Assembly: GCA_017394925.1 (NCBI GenBank)
Contig: JAFPWQ010000263.1
Span: 1-13,918, forward strand
Source of the DNA: Synergistaceae bacterium
GTDB lineage: Bacteria > Synergistota > Synergistia > Synergistales > Aminobacteriaceae
DNA length: 13,918 nucleotides
Direction of reading: 5' to 3'
Shown here piece by piece: positions 1 to 5,542 of the stretch. A program made the position numbers and the translations under genes. Positions within the stretch are counted from its first letter, which is position 1. The number at the start of each line of letters is the position of its first letter. The notes below the pieces were generated by a model. It searched no databases and was not told the origin of the DNA. It was given only the letters and a program-made list of their open reading frames with translations.

Positions 1-122
1 CAGACCTGAGCGTGTGCACGATTAGCCGCTTCTACGAGAATTTCCTGCAGCTTGTGAACGTTAGTAATTGTGTCATCGCAGCCGGAAACTTCAACGATAT
101 AATGAACACCTTTTGGGGACAA
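1..122 (-). CDS. speD: S-adenosylmethionine decarboxylase proenzyme, N-terminal part (cut by window edge)
   Basis: Forty codons of an open frame run off the left edge. The product begins LSPKGVHYIVEVSGCD and continues with a helix rich in EILVEAA. This is the pattern of the first strand and helix of the short bacterial/archaeal SpeD family (G-x-H-Y-x-V-E-x-x-G-C-D, then a long helix with E-A-A). SpeD is a pyruvoyl enzyme that cleaves itself at a serine and decarboxylates S-adenosylmethionine, supplying the aminopropyl group for spermidine. The self-cleavage site lies beyond the window, so processing cannot be checked. The frame is closed upstream by a TGA 12 nt before the start, and the only start between them is TTG at 122. 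A GGAGG at 136-140 lies 13 nt upstream, which fits the long spacing used by its neighbours. The identification rests on 40 residues only. Confidence 0.72.
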   Translation of the reverse strand, partial: MSPKGVHYIVEVSGCDDTITNVHKLQEILVEAANRAHAQV

Positions 123-153
123 TTTAGAATCTCAGCCTCCCATATAAAGATAT

Positions 154-174
154 GTTATGATAAGTTATAATAAC
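154..174. promoter_or_regulatory. 21-bp imperfect palindrome upstream of speD
   Basis: The bases 154-174 read GTTAT-G-ATAA-G-TTAT-A-ATAAC. This is a near-perfect inverted repeat, with nine of ten symmetric pairs complementary around a central base. It lies 31 nt upstream of the speD start, just downstream of the possible -10 box at 180-185, so it would cover the transcription start. That is a typical operator position. It is AT-rich, so chance symmetry is possible. Confidence 0.35.
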
Positions 175-179
175 TGGAA

Positions 180-207
180 ATTTTATCACATATTGAGACT
201 GACACAA
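180..207 (-). promoter_or_regulatory. Possible sigma70-type promoter for speD
   Basis: On the minus strand, TTGTGT (202-207) is followed after 16 nt by TAAAAT (180-185). The predicted start near 173 leaves a 5' leader of about 50 nt before the speD TTG. The -35 match is moderate and the area is AT-rich. Confidence 0.3.
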
Positions 208-221
208 AAAATAAAAATCCC

Positions 222-1232
222 TTAATGATTTATGCGTTTCCTTACAGCCTCAATCACACTAACGGCGTTATCATGTTCACTGACATATTTATTTTGAATC
301 TCTCTATAGTTTGTGGTCTCCTCCCAGAATGAAACTTCTTCATCAGTCATAACTCTCACATCTGCACCGTCTGACCTCAGCACATTAAGCTGACGGGTAT
401 ATGCTTCATTCATAACATCACCCAGAAGACTATATGAACTCTCTGCGGCTGATTCAATTGCTCTCCTGTCATTTTCACTCAGAGATTCCCATACTGATTT
501 ATTCATTGCGATTATGTATTCATGGCCGAGCCATAATCTTTGAGACGTTAGAATATGCGGTGCTGCTTTGTGTGCGTTAATGTCATATCCGCTGTCAACG
601 TTCACCATGAGACCGTCAAGTGTTCCGTCATTGAGTGCATCAAATACTCCCTGACCCCATGCCATAGTTATGGGAATTGCTCCTGCATTCGTCAGAAAAT
701 CTTTGTGCCAGAAACTTGCACTTCTCCATTTCTGACCGCGAATGTCTTTGAGATTACGAAGAGGCTTTGAGCTGAAGAATGCTGCAGGATAACCAGTTGC
801 AACGAAAATTACATGTAAATTCTGAGCGTCAATCTCTTTCATAAGTTCTGGGATCTCATCATAAATCCCTCTGAAAAAATTCACCTGCTCCTGTCCTGCC
901 GGGCCTGTCGGAAAACTCTTGAATATCTGGTGCAACGGAAGTTCTTTCATACAGTACTCAGGAACTATCACTGTAATTTGTGCCTTTGTACCTTCTTTGA
1001 CGGTCTTCAATGCATCATAGCTTATGCTTATTTCTCCGTTCCAGTGCGAATCGATTTTTATATGTCCGTTCGATTCTTTTTCTATTGCTCTGAAAAATAC
1101 ATCGTTTAAGAATCTTGTCCGCATATTACCAAGCGGCTCATGATCCGAATATGTCAGTCTTGTAACCTCTTCTGCAAAAGCACTGCCTGCGAAAATAATA
1201 ATCATCATCAACGAAAGCAAAAAATTTTTCAT
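222..1232 (-). CDS. TRAP transporter solute-binding protein, DctP/TAXI-like (DctP family)
   Basis: The 336-residue protein opens with a Sec signal peptide (basic MKNF, hydrophobic core, cleavage after SAFA, residues 17-20). The mature part follows the DctP family pattern: an N-terminal strand near residues 23-30, the mid-protein segment LKDIRGQKWR in which R170 is the likely conserved arginine that pairs with a carboxylate ligand, and AWGQGVFDALNDGTLDG (192-207), matching the family's A-L-x-x-G-T-x-D-G signature. Such proteins bind organic acids in the periplasm and pass them to a DctQ/DctM membrane pair. No DctQ or DctM gene lies in the window, so the partner is elsewhere. The ATG at 1232 was chosen because GGAGG at 1243-1247 lies 10 nt upstream and the signal peptide starts there; a 17-codon upstream extension of the frame would run through the terminator-like hairpin. 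It is the last gene of the set starting with marR. The ligand cannot be read from the sequence. Confidence 0.88.
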   Translation of the reverse strand: MKNFLLSLMMIIIFAGSAFAEEVTRLTYSDHEPLGNMRTRFLNDVFFRAIEKESNGHIKIDSHWNGEISISYDALKTVKEGTKAQITVIVPEYCMKELPLHQIFKSFPTGPAGQEQVNFFRGIYDEIPELMKEIDAQNLHVIFVATGYPAAFFSSKPLRNLKDIRGQKWRSASFWHKDFLTNAGAIPITMAWGQGVFDALNDGTLDGLMVNVDSGYDINAHKAAPHILTSQRLWLGHEYIIAMNKSVWESLSENDRRAIESAAESSYSLLGDVMNEAYTRQLNVLRSDGADVRVMTDEEVSFWEETTNYREIQNKYVSEHDNAVSVIEAVRKRINH

Positions 1233-1249
1233 GAAAATTATTCCTCCAT

Positions 1250-1278
1250 AAAAAAATATTGGGGAACCGAAGCTCCCC
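1250..1278 (-). terminator. Hairpin with U-tract between nitroreductase and TRAP receptor genes
   Basis: On the minus strand, bases 1278 to 1261 form a seven-pair stem (GGGGAGC against GUUCCCC, one G-U pair) closed by a UUCG tetraloop. After AAUA comes a run of seven U (1256-1250). It begins 11 nt after the nitroreductase stop, and the U-run ends only 2 nt before the GGAGG of the next gene. This has the shape of an intrinsic terminator, but no room remains for a promoter before dctP, so partial read-through or processing is likely. Confidence 0.75.
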
Positions 1279-1289
1279 GTCATAACTTC

Positions 1290-1928
1290 TTAAGGCTTTG
1301 GCCCTACGCACTGCATGAGCGTAAAATTATGTTTGTCAGTGAGACCGAGAAGTTCCTTTAATTTTTCCCTGTCGAAATTCATTCTCGTTCTAGCTCCCCA
1401 ACCCTGAAATGCCGCGAACAAATAAACGTTCTGCATGGACAATCCTGCATGAGCAAATCCGCAGTTCAGAACTACATCTGCCGGTCTCCCTTCAGGCCAT
1501 TTCCCTGTATCCTGAATGAACAGCAAATCAACCGCTGCTCTTGCCACAAATGCCTGTCTGGGTGTACCCGTTAATGCTCTGTGATCTCCGTCAGCAACTT
1601 TCGTTATGCTGTGCTCTGCAGGGTTATATCTGTACACACCTGATTTAGTGAACGCGAAAATTATTATATCCTGAACATTTGAGGCTGTCGGATAAGTCAG
1701 CTTTCCATTTTCACGGTTCACTCCGCCTGCTGCCCAAAGAAGAGTCGAAAGCTGTTCGGGCGTAAGTTCGACATCTGCGAAATCTCCTGCACTCTGTCTA
1801 TTCGATATTGCTTCGAGTACGGGCATTCCTCCGGTTTTGACTGGGTCAGGCAGTTTGATTGCGTCCTCAGCAAATGACACTGAGTATAACAAAAAGAAAA
1901 TAAGCGCGGTTACAATAAGTTTCTTCAT
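1290..1928 (-). CDS. Exported nitroreductase / SagB-type flavin oxidoreductase
   Basis: The protein has 212 residues. Residues 1-20 are a signal peptide (MKKLIV, hydrophobic core, cleavage after VSFA), so the enzyme probably acts outside the cytoplasm. The remainder matches the short, secreted nitroreductase-like branch near SagB/ThcOx: LLEAI-type helix, LTPEQLSTLLWAAGGVNRENGKLTYPTASNVQD (55-87), a GVYRYN strand (97-102), and the C-terminal helix AGLSMQNVYLFAAFQGWGARTR (161-182). These proteins fold around FMN and reduce or oxidise small molecules; the substrate is unknown. One oddity: the usual R-x-S-x-R-x-F near the N terminus, whose arginines contact FMN phosphate, reads RQSAGDF here (44-50), so the second arginine is missing. 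The start at 1928 has GGAGG 12 nt upstream. The gene follows the aldo/keto reductase by 29 bp and is followed by the hairpin at 1250-1278. Confidence 0.85.
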   Translation of the reverse strand: MKKLIVTALIFFLLYSVSFAEDAIKLPDPVKTGGMPVLEAISNRQSAGDFADVELTPEQLSTLLWAAGGVNRENGKLTYPTASNVQDIIIFAFTKSGVYRYNPAEHSITKVADGDHRALTGTPRQAFVARAAVDLLFIQDTGKWPEGRPADVVLNCGFAHAGLSMQNVYLFAAFQGWGARTRMNFDREKLKELLGLTDKHNFTLMQCVGPKP

Positions 1929-1957
1929 GATGAATAAATACCTCCTGAAAAATTTAT

Positions 1958-2914
1958 CTATGCAAAGATCGGCAAACCGTTTGCAAATCTTAGCTTCCTC
2001 ATATCATTTCCGTATACCTTATGAGATGATGCTATGTTCTCAATCTCGTTCATGTCTTCGGATGTAAGATTAATATTGAGTGCGTCAATATTCTGCTGTA
2101 AATGTTCGGGGCTTGCGGTTCCGATGAGGCACATAATCTTCGGGCATTTCGTGAGTACCCATGCTGTCATTAACTGACTGAGTGATACATTCTTTTTGTC
2201 TGCAATTTCCTTCAATGCCCGCACTAAAGGCAAATTCTTCGGCAGATTTTCGGCGTTCAGCATTGGACCTCCCATAGGTGAAGCTGTCGGTGCATCGCCT
2301 GATGTGAGTATGCGTTCATTGAGCAGGCCATGACCAAGCGCACCGAATGCAAGAACGTTTATTCCGAGTTCATCTGCAACGGGAACAATGCTTGTCTCAA
2401 TGCTTCGGTCAATCAGCGAGTACTCAGCTTCGACCGTATGAATGTGATGAACTTTTTCCGCACGTCTCAATGTCTCCGAATCTATTTCAGTCAGTCCGAT
2501 ATTGCGAATGTATCCTGCATTTTTCAAGTCTGCAAGCTCTCCGATAATGTCCTCAACGGGAATGCTTTCATCCATTCTTGACGGCTGATATAGATCAATG
2601 TATTCAAGGCCAAGACGGCGAAGCGAGTATGTCAGCTGTGCCTTAATGTGAAAAGGGTGAACATCAAGACCGTACATTCTGCCGTCAGGAGAAAATAACA
2701 ATCCGAACTTCACGGACAGAAAATATTTCTCTCTTTGAATTCCTTTAAGCGCATGGCCTAAGAGCATTTCACTTTCGCCGCACTGATAGAAATTTCCTGT
2801 GTTCAAAAACGTTATGCCCTTGTCGATTGCCTCATGAATCGTTTGTATTGACCTGTCAGCATTTCGCCTTATAGACATTCCCATACAGCCAAGCCCTAAT
2901 CTGTTAATGTTCAT
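1958..2914 (-). CDS. Aldo/keto reductase family protein with altered catalytic tetrad
   Basis: The 318-residue product has the (beta/alpha)8 aldo/keto reductase layout: RLGLGCMGMS (5-14), GITFLNTGNFYQCGESEMLLG (33-53), SVKFG (67-71), SLRRLGLEYIDLYQPSRMD (97-115), IGLTE (139-143), and EYSLIDRSIE with a late FGALGHGLL strand. Family members reduce aldehydes and ketones with NADPH. The tetrad is Asp-Tyr-Lys-His. Here Tyr43 and Lys69 are present, but the Asp position is Asn38 and the His position is Ser112. Loss of the His is common in the branch with Y-Q/R-P-A/S-R; loss of the Asp is less usual. The gene begins 16 bp after the marR stop and has no clear ribosome-binding site, which suggests translation coupled to marR. 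A nitroreductase gene follows 29 bp on. The pairing with marR suggests response to a reactive small molecule. Confidence 0.88.
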   Translation of the reverse strand: MNINRLGLGCMGMSIRRNADRSIQTIHEAIDKGITFLNTGNFYQCGESEMLLGHALKGIQREKYFLSVKFGLLFSPDGRMYGLDVHPFHIKAQLTYSLRRLGLEYIDLYQPSRMDESIPVEDIIGELADLKNAGYIRNIGLTEIDSETLRRAEKVHHIHTVEAEYSLIDRSIETSIVPVADELGINVLAFGALGHGLLNERILTSGDAPTASPMGGPMLNAENLPKNLPLVRALKEIADKKNVSLSQLMTAWVLTKCPKIMCLIGTASPEHLQQNIDALNINLTSEDMNEIENIASSHKVYGNDMRKLRFANGLPIFA

Positions 2915-2930
2915 TGATATATTTTCTACT

Positions 2931-3350
2931 TTAATGCCTCGATAATTTTTTCAGCAGCTTCAATAATTCTTCTTTCTCTTCTGGATTCAGAACGCCGGTT
3001 AATTTTTCTTCAAGAGCATCGCCAAGCTGATATAACAAGTCCTTCATCTTAATAGCCTTTTGTGTCGGACATAATATTTTGCTTCTGCTGTCATCTGGAT
3101 TAACTTTGCGCTCAATCATGCCTTTAGCCTCAAGTATCTTCACTAGTCCTGTTACTGTCGGATTAGTCATTGAGAAATAACGCTCTATATCAACCTGACG
3201 TACTGGACATTCATTATTAACTAGCAAGAACTTTAATATCTTGAACTGAGAGTTAGTGAGGTCATAAGGTTCGAGAATTGGACTTGCGAGTTTATCAATC
3301 TCAAGGCTCAGTTTCTTAATCAGTATCGCAACTTTATTCGCGTGATCCAT
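2931..3350 (-). CDS. MarR-family transcriptional regulator
   Basis: The 139-residue product is a winged-helix regulator: helix 1 (4-28), LTNSQFKILKFLLVN (31-45), the helix-turn-helix with recognition helix SMTNPTVTGLVKILEAKGMI (60-79), the wing RKVNPDDSRSK (81-91) carrying the D-x-R signature, then two long C-terminal helices for dimerisation. MarR proteins usually repress nearby genes and release DNA on binding phenolic or oxidising compounds. I place the start at 3350, with AAGGA 12 nt upstream, rather than at the ATG at 3392. The longer version would add 14 residues, has no ribosome-binding site, and would lie inside the promoter at 3383-3412. It is first in a set with an aldo/keto reductase, an exported nitroreductase and a TRAP receptor, all likely under its control, together with itself through the palindrome at 3390-3403. 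Confidence 0.88.
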   Translation of the reverse strand: MDHANKVAILIKKLSLEIDKLASPILEPYDLTNSQFKILKFLLVNNECPVRQVDIERYFSMTNPTVTGLVKILEAKGMIERKVNPDDSRSKILCPTQKAIKMKDLLYQLGDALEEKLTGVLNPEEKEELLKLLKKLSRH

Positions 3351-3382
3351 ATTAGTCGCACGTCCTTTTATGATGTGCCGGG

Positions 3383-3412
3383 ATAGTAACATAGGAAGCT
3401 ATGAAATGTCAA
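3383..3412 (-). promoter_or_regulatory. Promoter of the marR operon
   Basis: A perfect -35 TTGACA (3407-3412, minus strand) is followed after 18 nt by TACTAT (3383-3388). The predicted start near 3376 gives a leader of about 26 nt that includes the AAGGA site used by the ATG at 3350. Confidence 0.6.
3390..3403. promoter_or_regulatory. Candidate MarR operator inside the promoter spacer
   Basis: The 14 bp CATAG-GAAG-CTATG form a perfect inverted repeat with a 4-bp centre. It lies entirely between the -35 and -10 boxes of the marR promoter, so a protein bound there would block RNA polymerase. Binding by the adjacent MarR protein is inferred from its place, not shown. Confidence 0.45.
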
Positions 3413-3428
3413 CTATATATGCAGGCAC

Positions 3429-3456
3429 AAAAAATCCCCCGACGTTAATCAGGGGA
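3429..3456 (-). terminator. Intrinsic terminator of the S9 peptidase gene
   Basis: On the minus strand, UCCCCU (3456-3451) pairs with GGGGGA (3440-3435) around a 10-nt loop and is followed directly by six U (3434-3429). It starts 17 nt after the peptidase stop and separates that gene from the marR promoter downstream. Confidence 0.8.
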
Positions 3457-3472
3457 CGCAAAAATTTTCATC

Positions 3473-5356
3473 TTATCTTGAGCCTAAATGCTTTCTGAAA
3501 AATTCCTCAAGTGCCCGGTAAAAATCGAATCTGTTCTCTTCATTCTGAAATCCATGACCCTCGTTATCTTTTACGAGATACACTACATCTCTTCCGGTCT
3601 TGCGCACAGCCTCGACAATCTGATCTGATTCAGCCTTCTTCACACGGACATCATTAGCTCCCTGTGCAACGAGTAACGGTATCTTGATGTTCTCTGCATG
3701 AAAAACAGGTGAGACAGATTCAAGTAATTCTTTGTCATTCACAGGATGACCGATCTCTTCGTATTCCATTTCACGATACGGCTCCCAGTAAGGCGGAATG
3801 CTCTCAAGAAGCGTAAACAAATTCGACGGTCCTACGTAACTTACAGCGCAGCAATACAAATCAGGAGTGAATGCCGCACCAGCAAGTGCCGCATAGCCTC
3901 CGTAACTGCCACCGTAAATCGCAAGTCTGTCTTTGTCCGCAATACCTTTATTCACTGCCCATAATACCCCGTCTGTTAAATCATCCTGCATCTTTCTGCC
4001 CCATTCTTTGAAGCCTGACTGCCAGAATGATTTTCCGTAACCCGTTGAGCCTCTGAAATTCACCTGCAAAACTGCTATTCCCCTGTTGGCTAAAAACTGC
4101 GCTTCTGAATCAAATCCCCATGAATCGCGTGCGCTTGGTCCTCCGTGAGGAATGATAACTAAAGGAAGATTATGTGCTTCAATTCCAACGGGAAGAGTCA
4201 AATAACCGTGAATTTTGAGTCCGTCTCTCGCAGTGTATTCAATCGGCTTCATTGGTGCCATGTTTGACTCTTTCAGCCATGATGATAAATCCGCAAGTTT
4301 CGACATTGAATTATTCTGGCTGTCATAAAGATAGTATGTGCCTCTCGTCCTGTCGCTGTATGTTCTCACGATAAATTTTCGTTCTTCGTCATCTACGTCT
4401 GCTATGCTCACTTCATAATCAGGGAAGAATGCCTCAAGGGATTTCTGAATCTCTTCGCGCTCTGAGTCAAAAAATACATAATGCCTCTTGTCTGTCGTGT
4501 ATGTTACGCCCGTTATTTTTTTTCGCTTCTTTGAGTGCAGAATTCCTCCTGCATCTACTTCATCGTGTTCAAAGATTAAATCAATAGTTTTATTCTCTTC
4601 AGGGTCAAATGTATATATCGCTGACTTATCACGGCTTAAATTGCTCGCAACGTACATTAATTTATTATCATATGCGAACATGGCCGGTGCAAATGTCTCT
4701 TTGAAGTTCGTTGTGATTAACACTCTGAAGTCTTCGTTTTCGTTTGTGCGGTAAAGAAAGCTCCCGTTCACACCATCAGTTGAATATGCCGCGCGTAATT
4801 TCCCGTCATGATCCGTCATCCAGCCCGTAATATTTCCGGGATTCTCTGCAACTAATTCAAGCTCTCCAGTGTTCAAATCGCACCTGAAGACATCAAAGAC
4901 TTCGGGATTGCGTTGATTCATTGCGATTAACATGTGATTCGAATCATCTTCAAGGTCATCTATTATGCCTGCTTTCACGTTCTCAAAAGGCGTTAAGTCT
5001 CTTGCCTCTCTTCCGGTTATGTCAGTTATGTATACGTGATAATTCTCATCGCCGCCAGAATCCTGAACGTAAACTATTTTGTCATTCCCCTTCCAGAAAA
5101 ATCCGGCTATGTCTCGTTCAGTTGCTGATGTGATTCTTCTCTCGTTGCCTGTCGATATTTCACGGATATATACATTCATTCTTCGTTCCCATGATTTTGC
5201 GAATGCTAATCTCGTTCCGTCAGGTGAAATCGAAAATGCTGCTCTCTCAGGATTACGGAAAAAGTCTTCCATGTCAATCAAAGGCGGTAATGCTGCTAAG
5301 GCTGCTGTTATTGGGAAGAATGCGAAGATTAATATCGCAATGAATATTATTCTCAT
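3473..5356 (-). CDS. Secreted S9 family peptidase (prolyl oligopeptidase / acylaminoacyl-peptidase type)
   Basis: This 627-residue serine peptidase has a signal peptide (MRIIFIAILIFAFFPITAALA, cleavage near 21) and two regions. Residues about 25-365 form a beta-propeller of repeated short strands, including FSISPDGTRLAFAKS (41-55), the S-P-D-G repeat typical of S9 propellers. Residues about 375-627 form the alpha/beta hydrolase domain with IPHGGP, the nucleophile in GGSYGG (Ser484), Asp569 in GANDVRV and His601 in EGHGF, so the triad is complete. Such enzymes cleave short peptides, the propeller restricting access to the active site. Export implies use of periplasmic or external peptides. The start at 5356 has AAAGGAG with 10 nt spacing. 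The gene stands alone, with a terminator downstream and a divergent folP upstream. I see no convincing promoter. The exact subfamily (dipeptidyl, acylaminoacyl or oligopeptidase) cannot be settled by eye. Confidence 0.93.
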   Translation of the reverse strand: MRIIFIAILIFAFFPITAALAALPPLIDMEDFFRNPERAAFSISPDGTRLAFAKSWERRMNVYIREISTGNERRITSATERDIAGFFWKGNDKIVYVQDSGGDENYHVYITDITGREARDLTPFENVKAGIIDDLEDDSNHMLIAMNQRNPEVFDVFRCDLNTGELELVAENPGNITGWMTDHDGKLRAAYSTDGVNGSFLYRTNENEDFRVLITTNFKETFAPAMFAYDNKLMYVASNLSRDKSAIYTFDPEENKTIDLIFEHDEVDAGGILHSKKRKKITGVTYTTDKRHYVFFDSEREEIQKSLEAFFPDYEVSIADVDDEERKFIVRTYSDRTRGTYYLYDSQNNSMSKLADLSSWLKESNMAPMKPIEYTARDGLKIHGYLTLPVGIEAHNLPLVIIPHGGPSARDSWGFDSEAQFLANRGIAVLQVNFRGSTGYGKSFWQSGFKEWGRKMQDDLTDGVLWAVNKGIADKDRLAIYGGSYGGYAALAGAAFTPDLYCCAVSYVGPSNLFTLLESIPPYWEPYREMEYEEIGHPVNDKELLESVSPVFHAENIKIPLLVAQGANDVRVKKAESDQIVEAVRKTGRDVVYLVKDNEGHGFQNEENRFDFYRALEEFFRKHLGSR

Positions 5357-5433
5357 GTTAATTAAACTCCTTTCAGAAAAAAATGTACAATTGATTTTAC
5401 CACGATTTATATTACATCAAAAATACGTTAAAA

Positions 5434-5481
5434 TTCAGGAGAAATATTATCTCTGTGTATATTTTCACATAATATCCTGAA
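5434..5481. repeat. Long imperfect inverted repeat in the peptidase-folP intergenic region
   Basis: TTCAGGA (5434-5440) and TATTAT (5445-5450) are complementary, in order, to the continuous 13-nt block ATAATATCCTGAA (5469-5481). The only interruption is a GAAA bulge on the left side. GTG/CAC inside (5455-5457, 5466-5468) can add three pairs. The 48-bp element lies directly upstream of the candidate folP -35 box and about 80 nt upstream of the peptidase start. It could be an operator or an RNA hairpin in the peptidase leader. On the minus strand it is followed by UUUU, but no minus-strand gene precedes it. Confidence 0.6.
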
Positions 5482-5484
5482 GAT

Positions 5485-5513
5485 TTGCATTTGAGTTTAC
5501 AGCGTTCTATATT
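5485..5513 (+). promoter_or_regulatory. Probable folP promoter
   Basis: TTGCAT (5485-5490) and TATATT (5508-5513) are spaced by 17 nt. The predicted start near 5520 gives a short leader with AGGAG (5529-5533) 9 nt before the folP ATG. The region is AT-rich, so other pairings exist. Confidence 0.45.
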
Positions 5514-5542
5514 GATATAAATTTTTACAGGAGATATATAAA

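Noticed and set aside
3351..3392. Longer MarR start at ATG 3392
   Set aside because: The codon lies inside the spacer of the TTGACA promoter and lacks a ribosome-binding site; the ATG at 3350 has AAGGA at the usual distance.
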